Shown here piece after piece: positions 10,900 through 22,984 of a stretch of 64,000 nt of DNA; positions within the stretch are counted from its first letter, which is position 1; the number at the start of each line of letters is the position of its first letter. A program made the translations under genes and the position numbers. Under the pieces are notes generated by a model. It ran no database searches. It was given only the letters and a program-made list of their open reading frames with translations, and was not told where the DNA came from. The stretch spans positions 56,637,468-56,701,467 of the forward strand of contig NC_089781.1 of NCBI RefSeq assembly GCF_040412425.1, in the 5' to 3' direction. Source of the stretch: Macrobrachium rosenbergii (Eukaryota; Arthropoda; Malacostraca; Decapoda; Palaemonidae).

Positions 10900-11177
10900 A
10901 CTAAGATTGGAATGAAGATGGCGGTAAGTGGTTTGGCGCCTACTTAGGTAATTGCGTTTTGGGGCTTTGAGAATAGAGAAATCTATAGGATGGAGACCTG
11001 TGATAGTGGTTACCACTCACCCCTTGTGCATACTGACACCATTGTGGTGATCGATCCAGGGGTAGTAACCCTGGCATTATGGATAGCTTTTTTCTCTGGT
11101 ATATTTAGCAATATTTATACCTAGAAATGTGTGCTATTGGAACCATTTCACTGGGTGACACAGGTTGAGCCCAGAAA
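10900..11177. repeat. Right (5') inverted terminal repeat of element B
   Basis: Reverse complement of the left repeat, from GAAGATGGCGGTAAG (10915) to the outer end GGTTGAGCCCAGAAA. It is shorter than the left repeat because an inner stretch differs. As the 5' repeat of a minus-strand element it should contain the promoter; the ATGGCGG motif at its inner side is a candidate element. Confidence 0.85.
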
Positions 11178-11181
11178 TATA

Positions 11182-11345
11182 CATTTGCAATACACTCCCT
11201 GAACACCTGAATTAGCCCTTAATCCCACTAGCCGAACAACTCCCACCTTTTTCCCACTAAGTGGGAATTTTAACAGCCAGCGCTACCAACGCTGCAGGTA
11301 AAATCTTGTCACTTGAGCTACCATAACAAACGGTTGGCAATGCTG
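11182..11345. repeat. Left inverted terminal repeat of element D
   Basis: CTGAACACCTGAATTAGCCC, followed by CTTAATCCCACTAGC, is mirrored at 25160-25210. GAGCTACCATAACAAAC near 11318 is mirrored near 24895-24912. The leftmost bases TTTGCAATACACTCC are complemented in the ICR at 24780-24793. It starts only about 5 bp from the right end of element B. Confidence 0.75.
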
Positions 11346-11699
11346 GCACAGGTGTGCGCCGACACGCCCATTTTCGTCAATTGCTTTTTGTTCGCTGCTG
11401 GAAGGTTGTTTCCTTCTGCAGTGCAGGTTTTAACCCTATTGCCTGACTTCTCTTTGTATTTTGGACTTGTGGTGAAGACCTGGATTGTATTTAACGGTTT
11501 TTCTCCTGGAAATTTGGATATCTTCTAAAAGCTGGAACGTCTTTTGGATTTGGACTGCTGGTTCCCAGTCTCGAAATGCGTCATGGACTTTTCACCTTCT
11601 ACTACCGTTATCGTAACGCGTCGCCTCGATGCCTAGAACGGTGGACTCTGGCACTCATCACTTCTTCTTCCTGCAAAGACAGATGAGTAACTTGAGACA

Positions 11700-12540
11700 C
11701 GATAGACATTCCGTCAGGTATGTAGGAAGGTTAAATGTGATGTCCAGACTCATTTTGTGAAATGTTCCCATTGGAAGGCACAAGAGAGGGATGATTACAT
11801 TCGTCATCGCAAGTCTTTGGCTAAAACGGCGGTAGACGCCGGTCAGAATTCTACGTTGCCTGAAGTATCTCAGACTTCTGCTATGGATCAGTTGATGGAT
11901 TTAGCGAGTTCAATAGTCAAACAGATAGAGGATAGGATTGCAATTAGTAAGGAAAATTCAATAGCTAGTCTTCTTCAACATTTCTCAGATAGGGATAATA
12001 GTATTATTAGGATGTCTAATTCTTCTTCCTTTTCAGCTCCCCTGCCTGTTCCAGAACCAGTCCTAACGGGTGCTGAGGGTAATGGCAGAACCGAAGCCTC
12101 CGAGTGGGTAGGGTCTGCCGGCCCCTCTGGAGCAGAGCAGGCAGTGAAGGATTCCCCAACCCCTGGTAATATTGATAAATTTAATGTTGATAATGTTAGG
12201 ATCAAGATCTAGGTGTGATAAAAGAGGATAGGTTTGGGTTTGGTAGTGAGGAGAAGGTTTTAACGGTCCAGTGTCGTTCTCCTGAACGGGTTCCGGTTTC
12301 GGGTTTGAGTGGTTTTTGTGCTCTTGACAAGAGTTTCTCCATCTCTTCTTTCGATCTGGCTCAGTCTGCAGTCAATGTTTCAGTTACGATGGGGCAGAAT
12401 CCTTCTGCTGTCGCTTCTAACTCACTTCCTACTGTTTTCTAAATCTCCTACTGTAGTTTCCCCCTTCCCTGTATTTTCTACTCCTCCATCTAGTAAGGCG
12501 GATTATGGTGTGTCCTTTCGGCTGCTAAAGTAATTTGTGG
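11700..12540 (+). pseudogene. Gag-like remnant of element D
   Basis: The frame starting at 11757 gives CSHWKAQERDDYIRHRKSLA, then a region rich in Ser, Glu and Gln with a possible amphipathic helix (MDQLMDLASSIVKQIEDRIA). It stops at 12212 and the following acidic/Ser-rich sequence continues in another frame. Position right after the 5' repeat of a DIRS element suggests a Gag-like protein; sequence family recognition is weak. Confidence 0.45.
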
Positions 12541-12959
12541 GACCTGCAATTGGATGTGGTGGGTTGTAAGATGGATGGCAGGGTTTTTTCGACGGGTATA
12601 GACCTATGGCGAGAGGTTATATTTTTTTTCTCGAATGTTTTCTCTTAACATTAGAGAGTATGTGACACAGTAGTGTCCAGAATTCATGTCGGATATGTTT
12701 TCCTGATTATTGAGGGGGGCCAGATTCGGTGTACCTTCTTTCCTTTTTGTTCTAAGTTTTCTTCTTCAAGGCCGCGATCTGTCGCTTCATCTCCTGCTCC
12801 CACACTCTCTGTTACTTTTTTTCAGTCTCCTCTTCAGGCCCTTTCTTCTTCTGCTCCAGGTCTTTCCCAAGAGAAGAACCTCACGATCTTCCGCCTTTTC
12901 CTCCTTCTTCGATTTTGCCTGGTCAGGTAACTTTTTTATGCATCTGCTATCACCTATGC

Positions 12960-14392
12960 CTCCTAACCTTTTCCTTCCAAATACAGTCTTCTCCGGTGGC
13001 CAGGCCTGGGGCTAAACCCTGTTTCAGCAGATTATGGCCTAGGGGTCTCTTGTTCCATCCCTTTGCCTAACCGCAACCCCAAAACCGCCTTCAGGTGGCT
13101 GGTGAGATAGTATCAGGTATTTCACAGGGTTTTCCCCTCCAAAACCAGTAAACGCTCCCTGGTCAGGTTTGCTAGGCGTGCTCAGCCTTCTTGAGCATCC
13201 GCGAGCTTTCATCGCCTGCTTTTTCTGCCAAAACTCAGGCTCACGGCCTGGTCATTCTCCCTCCTTCATCTTCTTCCGTCCCTCTGCAAATTGATAGAAT
13301 TAAAAACCAATCTTCTTTTTATTTCAGACATCCTCCCCAAGATTTAAAATGTTGGTTTGGCTACCCATGATGTGGGTTAGCCCTTGGTATATATATATAT
13401 CGGCTCCGGTTTTTATGGTTCAGCCTTCTCTTCCTGAAGCGAACCCAACAATGCATTCAGCTCCGGTACCATTAGGTGTGGATGGCCACCATTCTGGTTA
13501 GGTTGGTCTGATTGCGGACTCTTCATCCAGGAATGGACATGTCATCCATCCTTAGTGCCTTAGCTTTAATCATGTTGTAGACCGTTCAGACATTGCAACA
13601 GGATTCTTATCCATGGTGCAGGAGATTCTGGTAAAAGGACTTAAAATGTCCTCTGATCAGCAAATAGGTGAGCCTAGCTCAGGCTTGATATACAAAAAGT
13701 TCCTTTGCCTCAAAACCAGCGACCTCCTGATTTTGAAAATATGCTTTAAACACCTAAACCAGCTAAATGGAAAGTATTTTTTGTGTTGGCTGGTTTGGTT
13801 CTGCTAACGGTTATAAGGTTTTGGAGACTGGAGGTCGCTTAGCATCAGAGTTGCAAGCTAATAGACAGCACTCTTCTCTTCTCTCTGGTAAACATATTTT
13901 CGTACGCAGTTCATAAATCCTTCAGCAGGTGTCAGGTTAACAAACCAACCAGATTGAAGTATTCTTGTTAGATGGTGTTGTTTCTCACCGTGGGATGACA
14001 TGATTAAAGCAGGTGCTTGGGGTATGTGTCACAAATCAAAAGAGACTCTTGTGTTCACTTTTTGTGCTCAGATTTTGGAATGAAAGATGGTGGCTCACGT
14101 CCCTTCGATCCGTGGCTGTTGGCAGCCTAATAAATTTATCTCGGAGGTCTGGCTCACCCATGCTTGGGGCTTTGAGAATGGAGAAATCTTTGGAGCAGGA
14201 AAGTCAAATTTCTATCTTGGTCATCTTCCCCTCAGTATCCGCACGTTCATAAGAGGGGTTGCTTAGAACACCAGGGGCCTTAGCTAATTCTTGTTCAAGG
14301 ATGATGACTGAGTAGCCAGTATATTTATGGGTTCTTCTAACTCAATGTCTCAGGTGTTGGAACAATTTCACTGGGTGACAGAGGTCGAAGTA
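12960..14392 (-). mobile_element. Truncated B-type DIRS relic inside element D
   Basis: CCCCTCCAAAACC...CTGGTCAGGTTTGC at 13130-13170 matches the leader repeats of B. GGGGCTTTGAGAATGGAGAA at 14164 and TTTCACTGGGTGACAGAGGTC at 14368 match B's 5' inverted repeat in the same orientation. Order and spacing agree with B's leader and right repeat. Coding parts are absent. Divergence from B is obvious by eye, so the insertion is older than B. Confidence 0.6.
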
Positions 14393-15194
14393 TCTAGAAA
14401 CAGAGTGCTGAAGTTATGAAATCACACAAAATGGGATGTATCTAGACTAAAAGTGTTGAGTAGTTAAAGAGTGTTGAAGTGATCAAGAAAATGATCAACA
14501 GTGTTTTGGAGTATCAAGAAAATTTCTAAAAAGTCTTGAAATCTGACGTACACAAAAGTGAATATCCTCCAGCTAAGCTTCAAATGGTTCATAATTAGAG
14601 GAGCTTTAAAATGGCAGTAGGGAATTCAGGTGTAGTTCTTAATATAGGTACAGGTAACTCCTTCTCTCTAATTCCTCTGAGGGTTTTAAAACAAAAGTCT
14701 TTCGTTCCTTCACAGATAGAAGGGTTATCATCCAGAAAAATGGTACCAGCTTTAAATATAGCTCTTAGGAGAATCTAACTCTCTAGTTTTTCCAGGGTCT
14801 CATGTCCGGATGCGCTACTTCAGGTAATCTCAGGAATCTGGGACTTCAACAACAGAACGCTGTTATAGTTTGGAGCGATTCTTGCCTGTTGATCGTTTGT
14901 TGTCAGAAATGCATCTGACAGGGGAAAGTCTAACTCGACTCCCCTTCCATTTCCGCACACAGATGCCTGATCAAGGTTGGGAAACAACCTTGGAGGAATC
15001 CAGGCCACGTTAACAAGAGTAGTCATAAATCTTCAAAATCAATGCTGCAATAGGAAACCCTCAGTTGTTATCAGTCTTAGTGTGCTGTTAGAGTAATTAC
15101 TTAGCTGGATCCATATTGAAGGAGGTCGGATTCTGAAGAACTTGTAGGGGAACAGGCTAAAAAGAACATGAAATGAGAACTATAATACATAGTC

Positions 15195-15340
15195 CTGAGC
15201 AGGGTGAAAAAACGAAAGTTCTTGTCTTCCCAATTTACCTGAGTCTCAAAGCTTTGCGATTGGCAGATTACTACTCTCTGGTTCAGGTATTTGGGGGAGA
15301 GTGGACTTTGACTCTGGAAGTATATATGTCAGGTTCTCCG
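15195..15340 (+). pseudogene. RNase H remnant of element D
   Basis: One frame reads NYLSLKALRLADYYSLVQ, which resembles the conserved HIN-LELKA-RLAL helix of DIRS-group RNase H. Surrounding frames are broken. It sits upstream of the Tigger insertion, with the recombinase remnant downstream of the insertion, as expected for D's gene order. Between 12540 and 15195 no intact reverse transcriptase block was recognised. Confidence 0.4.
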
Positions 15341-15779
15341 AAGTGACCAGCAACTGTCAACTGAGCAACTCAAGAACACGAGGAAACCATCATCTTCCGG
15401 ATTATTTCTCTCAATGGTGTCCCCATTTCAATAGTCATGAAGGTGACGCATTAACAAATCAACAATAAAATGCCTTTTCCTCCATCCGGTCTCATTAATC
15501 AGATAATAAAATTGCAAAAGAGTATCAAGACAACCTGGATGTCTAATAGCTCACCATAACACGCTTGGTTTTGAACTCCTAGAGCTATATAAAAGTAAAA
15601 ATAACCAATGCAAACTACTACAGAAAAAGACGACCGGCATTCTTTCTATTACAGTGGACCCTCTAGTCTCCCCATGAACTCAACACCTTGATAAGGCGTC
15701 AAATCTATAAGTAGGAAAGTAAACCCTCAAAAATGCTTATACCTGTCCCCAAAGGGTCAAACACCAAAGACAAAAATAC

Positions 15780-18640
15780 CAAGTGTACATCAAATATACA
15801 TTAAACTATTACCTTATTACTGTTTTAATCTTTGAAATGATACTATTAAACAGATTTCTACATTTCCAGAATCATTACATTTAAAAATCGCATATGAGAG
15901 ACAGCTTAGGTAAAAAAACTAATCCAGTCCCCTACTACTCAGCCACACATTTTCTTTCATACAGTTATTAAGTCCAGGCAGAACGTTTTCTCCGATTGGT
16001 TTGTAAGTGCTTACAGTTTAATGTTTCACATAAAAAGAGAGATTCAAAATTTTAAAAGATGTATAGTTCTTTAAAAAAATTTAATACTAACATAAAGTAC
16101 CTATCTGGGCCATAAAGGTCAACACTGTCCTCTGGATGTATGCCTAAAAATACCAGCCTACATCAAATATTCATTAAACTGTACCAGGATTACTGTAATA
16201 ATCTTTGAAATGATACTTTAATATAATTTCCAAGTCATCTTAAACATTTTATCGTTAAATTTCTTGTTTACTTATGGCTTACAGCTGTAGGTTAAAATAA
16301 TCCAGTCCCCTGAGAAAACAGTCACACATTTTATTTCATACAGTTATAAGCTCTGACCGCTTTCTTTATATCCGGAACATTGGTATTTATGTGACAACCA
16401 AAAGAGACAAAAAGTCTTCTTAAAGATTTATGCACATTTTTAAAAACTTCATACTTCTGTACTTATATATTAACCACTTTAACTACATCTAATGACCTAT
16501 TTACAAAAACGCTCCTCCTTGTCAACCTTGGACATGTTGAAAGACTTAATAAGATCTGAAAAAAGTTTTTTTGGAAAAAATCACAAACCTCTTAGTTTTT
16601 AAGATTAAGAGTTCATTTTTGGATCATTTTTTTGTCATTGCCTGAAGTTTAGTAGGCAACCATCAGAAATGAAAAAAAAAATATCATTATCATATATAAA
16701 TATTGGAATATATGACAGCAAAAAAAAAACTCTATATAATTGTATACAAATCTGCTGTGAAGGAAAACCTTTAAACTAATGACTTAATTTTTTTAGTTGT
16801 ATTGTACACTAAATTGTGATGATTTTGGTATATAACAAATTTTAAAACGATCAAAGCAATACAGAAAAATATTATCACAAAATGATGCATGAATTTTCAA
16901 CTCATATTTATAATAAAAATTTTTTTTTCAAAATTCACCATAAATCGAAATATTGTGCTAGAGACTTCCTTTGTTGAAAAATGAAGCTAATTGATTGAAT
17001 ATTACTAGACTTTTGTTTTAGTTCTCAACAACAAATACCATTTCGACCATTTTGAAAAAAATAAAGTTGACCGAAAGTCGAATTTTTCTATTTATCGTGA
17101 TTTATATGAAAATATTTCAAAACTGATAAAATCTAAAACCATGAGTTATTTTTTGTTGTATTGTAAATGAAATTGCGCACATTTTCATATATAAAACTAT
17201 TATTACAACTAATATAAAAAACGGTGCAAATATTTATTCTGCCGTTTTGAGGCCAAAGAATTTCTGAGATGTTCGGATCGAGTTAAGTTACAGCGAGACA
17301 TAAGGAAAATGTTTTTTAAAAAATTCACCATAAATCGAAATATTGTGCTAGAGACTTCCAATTTATTGCAAAATCAAGGTAAACGATTGAATATTACTAG
17401 AATGTAAGAGTTTTAGCTTAACAATTGCCTTTTTTGTCCATTTAGGTCAATGTTAAAGTTGACTGAAGGTTGAAATTTTGGCTGTTATCGTGATTTATCC
17501 CTATGAAAATATTTCAAAACTGATAAAAAGCTACAACCATGAGCTAATTTCTTTTGTATTCTACATGAAATTGCTGACACATTTTCATATATAAAGTTTA
17601 TGTAACGACTAATTAAAACGATGCAAACATTACGACAAACAACGAAAGAATTTCTGAGATGTTGATTGGTTGAGGATCACTCTTCTTTTGGAAAAAATTT
17701 TTTTTCAGAAATTCACCATAAATCGAAATATTGTGCTAGAGACTTCCAGTTTGTTGCAAAATGAAGGTACATGATTGAATATTACTAGAATGTAAGAGTT
17801 TTAGCCCATAATTGCGTTTTACCATTTCCCATCGAAGGGTCAAACACCAAGGTTGAAATTTTAAAAATCGTGAGCCTATATCAAAATATTTCAAAACTGA
17901 TATAAGCTACAACCCTAGTTATTTTCTTGTATTAATGAAATTGCGCAAATGATCCATATATAAAATTTATGTAAGACATATAAACAATTTAAACATTACA
18001 TTTAACGTGATGGCTTGCAGAATTTCTATGTGAAAATAAGGGAAAAAGTTTTTTAAAAATTCACCATAAATCGAAATATTGTTATAGAGACTTCCAATTT
18101 GTTGCAAAATGAAGGTAAATGATTGAATATTACTAGAATGTAAGAGTTTTAGCTAAATTGAACCATTTCGGTCGAAAAGAGACAAAAATTTTAAAAATCG
18201 TGATTTATATGAAAATATTTCAAAACTGATAAAACTACAACCATGAGTTATTTTCCTTGTATTGTACATGAAATTGTCAATTTTCAAATATAAAACTTTA
18301 TGTAACCTAATATAGAACAGTGCAAAAATTACACAAAAATGACGACCTTATTACTGTAATTTTCTTTGAGGCATGATACTATTAATATAATTTCAAGTTT
18401 TCTTAAAAATTTTATAAATCGAAACATTTATAGAGACTTACAATTTGTTGCAAAATGAAGGTACATGATTGAATATTAATAGAATGTAAGAGTTTTAGCC
18501 ACAATTTTCTTTTTCATACCATTTTGGTCCGTCAAAGTTTTTCTTTTTGTTGAAATTGGTATCGACGTTTGTAATTCACAAAAAGAGATTCAAAAGACAA
18601 AAATTTAGTGACATTTTAAAAATAACAGGCGTTGTAGGGT
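15780..18640. repeat. ~350-390 bp tandem repeat block within Tigger element K
   Basis: TTCACCATAAATCGAAATAT recurs at about 16935, 17323, 17709, 18059 and, altered, 18413; GATTGAATATTACTAGA follows each time about 65-80 bp later. Further left, TCCAGTCCCCT...CACACATTT occurs at 15924 and 16302, also ~380 bp apart, next to a shared CTTTGAAATGATACT block. The array has at least seven diverged units and stops before the transposase frame. It is AT-rich and has no coding potential. Confidence 0.8.
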
Positions 18641-18699
18641 TAAGATTACTACATACGTAAATCACACGGGTACTCACCAGCAATGAATGTTGATTAAAG

Positions 18700-20748
18700 A
18701 TGATGATGATGAATTAGCTGTGCAGTGCGATGAATAATGATGAAGATATGACTGCACAGCAAAGCAGAGTTGTTACAACTCATCTGAGGGTGCCTCTTCA
18801 CCTTCAGGAGGCACTTCTTCAGTTGATTTGGGAGGCACGACTTCAGGCGGTTGGGGAGGCATTTCTTCAGGCGATTCAGGCACTGGGGTAGTGCCTGAGG
18901 CACTAATTCTTCAGGCGGTGACTGGGGAGGCACGATCTTCGGGTGATTTGGGAGGCTTTGGAGGGGCCTTCTTCGTCCGTTTGATGAACATGGTGATAGG
19001 CAGCTGCTGTCGCTGCTTTTTCATGGTGGTGAGGGTTTGATTATAGGGCTCCCATGCTGAATCAAGCATGTTTGAAAACTTTAAGGAGCATTCAATAAAA
19101 GGATCCCATGTTGAAACATACTCCTGCAGATCCTGAATCATTCTCTTCATGTCGGACAGACGTTCCAAAGTCAGGCCGCTCTCCTCTTCCTCCTGCTCCT
19201 CCCCTGAACCTGGAGTATCTTCTTCCTCACTGGCAGACTTCGTCAGCTCTTCCAAATCCTGGTCCATCAGGGGTCAGAGTGAGCATCAGTAAGGGTGCCA
19301 ATTTCATCCTCGGTGATGTCCTCAAGCCTTCCCCACCTAGAACCTCGCCAACTGGACAGCCTTATTAATGGCCGAATGTTGAATTTCTTGAGGAGAGAAG
19401 CCCTGTAATCATGAACACAATCCGCCATAACTTGTTCCAGCATGCGTTCAGGGTCTCCTTCTTCATGTCATTCAGTGATCGGCTGATGATGCTCAGACAT
19501 GTGGCAATCGTGAATTTACGCCAATATTCTTTAGCGTAAATTCACTGTCACTGTCCATTGCAGTTACAAGATGCTGGAGGAGTTCCCGGTATAGAGTGCC
19601 TTGAAGGCACGGATCACGCCCTGGTCCATAGGCTGGAGGAGAGAGGTGGTGTTGGGAGGGAGGAACTCAAACTGGACTCCCTTGTAAGAAAGATCGAGAG
19701 GGTGGCCACCAGCATTATCCATAATCAGCAACACCTTTGAACTCCATGCCCAAGTCGTTCAGGTATTGCCTAACTTGAGGGATGAAGCTCTGATGGAACC
19801 AGTACTCTGTGAGGACTTTGGTGATCCAGGCCTTGGGTCATGCATCCAGAACACAGGAAGCAATGCCTTGTTCTTATTCTTGAGGGCCCTGGGGTTTGCA
19901 GCCTTGTAAATGAGGCCTGGTTTAAGCATGAAACCAGCTGCATTCCCACACATGAGGAGGGTAACCCTATCCTTCTGGGCCTTGAATCTGAGGCTTTAGC
20001 TTCATTCTTCATAAGGTATGTCCGGGAAGGCATCTTCTTCCAGAACAGACCAGTCTCATCCATATTGAACACCTGTTCTGGATGGTAGCCCTTCTCCTCA
20101 TGATCTTCTTGAAGGCCTCCGGATATTTCGCTGCTTCAGTGTCTGCAGATGCAGCTGATTCCCATGCAGAGTAACAGACTTTAGGTTGAACTGCTTTTGA
20201 AATCTGTGGAACCACCCCTTGCTGGCCTGGAAACCTTGAGGCGCTGATGATGGTCCTGCTTGGGGTTCTTCCCCTCTTCTTCTTCTGCTGGTTCATCAAA
20301 GCCTAGAAATTCCACGCCCTTCTTCAACGCCTTCCTCTGCCTGTACTACGTCCATCGCTTTCCTTAGCAGTTGATAACTGCTGGTGGAGTTGTCGTGCTT
20401 TCTCAAATGATGTTGGAGTCAGAGGGGCATGTTTTTCTTCCGCAGTTCTTTATCCAGATTGCCAGAGCAGATTCCATTTTCACGATTGTTTTATCCCGCA
20501 CTGTTGCTACTGTCTTTGCACTACCGGTAGCTCATACTCACAGCCTTGCGTATCTCCGCTTCTTTCTTCTTGATATATCTCACTGTGCTCTCATTTACAC
20601 TGAAATGGTGGCCAACCGCAGCAAAACTTTTGCCCTCCTTTAACATGTCAAGAAGTTTCACCTTCTCCTCGAGTTTCATAACAGATTTCTTTCTTTTAAA
20701 CTCTTTGCCAGAAGGCTTTGAAGGAGCAGGGCGTTTTTTAGCAGGCAT
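18700..20748 (-). pseudogene. Tigger (CENP-B-like) transposase of element K, frameshifted
   Basis: Start at 20748 (MPAKKRPAPSKPSG). The first ~75 residues form a CENP-B-type helix-turn-helix (KLEEKVKLLDMLKEGKSFAA, FSVNESTVRYIKKKE). After frameshifts come a CENP-B/Tc5-type second DNA-binding stretch, FNMDETGLFWKKMPSRTYL with the first catalytic Asp at about 20060, ANPRALKNKNKALLPVFW, an MDN-type second Asp block near 19720 and a PPNTTSLLQPMDQG-like block near 19640. A glutamate-rich C-terminal region and MLDSAWEPYNQTL end the similarity. At least four frame changes make it a pseudogene. The family cuts and pastes at TA sites. Confidence 0.85.
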
Positions 20749-21384
20749 TTTAGGGGCCGAATACCGATTCACAAAGATAAAAAATTGAAATGGACAGACG
20801 CATGGTTTCACAAGGTAAGATGCTGCGAACTATACGCACAATCTGAAAATGATGCCGTGGAGCGTCCTTCCAGAATTCCGTGTTCGCGAGTTGGTTGTGA
20901 ATGTTCAGCCAATCAGCGCCAAGTGAACAGCCAATGAGCGCCAAGGAAAATGAATGGTGCTTCTGGATTGGCTGCTTTGCAGATGACAGCCAATAGTGTG
21001 TCAAGTATCACTGATCCTAGGTACACAGTGTCTAGCATCGCGATTTCTTTGTATTTTGCAGAGAGGTGGCTTGGGTGAAGCACTTTTAAGAAAAACAAAT
21101 ATATATTACTGAAATTTTGCTGTGTTTACGTTAATGTATTACAGTACTGTAATATTTGAAAATTAGTAAATCATTTTTAACTTACAAAATGTACTTACAG
21201 CAGTCATTACAGTAATATATACTTTACATACATGAAAATGCTACGCACCGCAGATGTAAACATACGTGCTTCTGCAGTATTCCTGTTGTCTTATGTATTT
21301 TAGATATGCTCTATGTACTACCCCGTAGTACTGTACTATACTATGTATCATCCTAAAACACTTTTTGTATGTAATATTTAAAAA

Positions 21385-21620
21385 TCATCTTACAACAAAA
21401 CATTTTATAAAATGTACGTACTGTATGCGCAGAAGGTCCGTGTTAGTATATGTACGCAAGAACCAATAGTACCATGCATATACCGTGGCGGGAAATTTCG
21501 ACAAATGACCCAATATACAACCCGTTTTATTGCTATCTTACAACAAAACATTTTATAAAATGTACATACTGTATCGCAGAAGATCCGTGTTAGTATATGT
21601 ACGCGCAAACCAGTACAGTA
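21385..21620. repeat. ~147 bp tandem duplication inside element K
   Basis: CTTACAACAAAACATTTTAT at about 21391 recurs at 21537. Both are followed by GTACTGTAT- or CATACTGTAT-type sequence and GTTAGTATATGTACGC. Two copies, little diverged. Confidence 0.7.
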
Positions 21621-22185
21621 AATTACTGTAGCAGCAAATTATTGGCAAATGACCCAATACAGTATACGGTAGTGTAATCCGTTTTATTGCTACTGTATCT
21701 CACGTTTGTTTGTTTTGCTTGTACAGTACTATGGCCTAAAAATATTTTTTGAAATCGTGCATTAAGATGTCCTCTGAATGCTCTGCTTCTTCTAAGGCCT
21801 CTGGCCAATAACCTACAATTACTGTAATGACTGATGAGAAGAAAGTACTGTAGACATGATTGTTTTGTTAAGAGAGGGCAAAAGTCACGGAGAAGTAGCA
21901 GCCCATTACAGCATGACATTAATTGCGGTCGCCCACATTGAGCATGAACAAGGTAAAATACTCATGCAGCCCTACTGTACCACCTTCAAACCATGTTCAA
22001 ATACCTTAACATGACAGCGCCTCCCACATTCATCGTACTGCACAACTAATTCATCATCATCATCATCTACAGCATACTGAAATCAACATTCATCACCAGT
22101 TACTACCAGTGATGATTTAACTTTACAGTACAGTACTGTATTATTTATTATTATTAAGGTACCCAGTGTAGTACTGTATTAATAT

Positions 22186-22445
22186 TATTATTTAATTTCT
22201 ATTACTATTATATGTATAGTACTGTAGTACAGTATTACAGTATTATTGATTTACATGATTTTTTAATGTTATTATACAATAAATATGAAAATACAGAATA
22301 CTATTGCTATATACATAATATTATTATTTAATTTCTATTACTATTATATGTACAGTACTGTAGTACAGTATTATTATTGATTTACATGATTTTTTAATGT
22401 TATTATACAATAAATATGAAAATACAGAATACTATTGCTATACGA
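22186..22445. repeat. ~130 bp tandem duplication inside element K
   Basis: TTATTATTTAATTTCTATTA at 22186 recurs at 22320, each continuing through GTACTGTAGTACAGTATTA to AATACTATTGCTATA. The copies are nearly identical, so the duplication is recent relative to other repeats in this transposon. Confidence 0.8.
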
Positions 22446-22984
22446 AAAAGACAAAAAAAATCTGCATCCGCGAATATGGAGTTTCCCGCAAATATTTTTA
22501 TAGATATGTTCCATGGAAAAACCTGCGAATGCGTGAGTTTCCCAAAAAATTTTTTAGATAGGTTCCATAGAAAACCCTAGTGGGTGAGTCCGCGAACCTT
22601 GAGCACGCGAATATGGAGGGTCCACTGTATTATCCAAACCCTCGCATGCTGTACCTAGTTGCAGGGTAACTGTAGAGAGAGCCGCTAAACAGTCTGGACT
22701 CACTAAAACTGTGCCTAAATAGTTTTCTTTTAGATTAAGTCAACCCGTAAGCCTTACCAGGTATACAAGTTAGTGTCGTAAGGAAGGTCATTCCATCTCT
22801 AGACCTTCCATAGCCAAAATAGCGGATTTTCCTTTATTCCTCCAGAAAATCAAGTCTTTCAAAATTCATTATTGCTGACTACCGCTCAACGATTAGCGGT
22901 ATATTTAGTTTCCACATTCCTGAAGTTTCAAGTAGTAAGATAATCGATGATTAAGTTCTTGTAAGATTGAATGTCCTGTTTTGC

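Larger units (their letters stand above)
3249..11177 (-). mobile_element. DIRS1-like retrotransposon B, near complete
   Basis: A 7.9 kb element read on the minus strand: 5' inverted repeat at the right, leader, zinc-ligand exon, intron, Gag-like exon, RT/RNase H, tyrosine recombinase, ICR, then 3' inverted repeat at the left. Both ends carry an AAA run (3249-3251 and 11175-11177), which fits insertion at a trinucleotide without a longer target duplication. The reading frames resemble those of C closely but carry frameshifts, and the recombinase has lost its tyrosine codon, so this copy is defective. Its terminal sequence CACCCAGTGA differs from CACCCGGTGA in A and C, marking a sister subfamily. 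Confidence 0.92.
15652..22627 (-). mobile_element. Tigger/pogo-type DNA transposon K inserted in D
   Basis: Terminal inverted repeats CAGTGGACCCTC (15652) and GAGGGTCCACTG (ending 22627) are flanked on both sides by TA (15650-15651 and 22628-22629), the pogo/Tigger target duplication. Inside is a CENP-B/Tigger-like transposase on the minus strand. The ~7 kb length is well above the usual 2-3 kb because of a 3 kb tandem-repeat block on the left and repeat-rich DNA on the right. Confidence 0.88.

Noticed and set aside
18828..20788. Plus-strand open frames over the Tigger transposase
   Set aside because: Shadow frames. The CENP-B helix-turn-helix and DDE blocks are on the minus strand.
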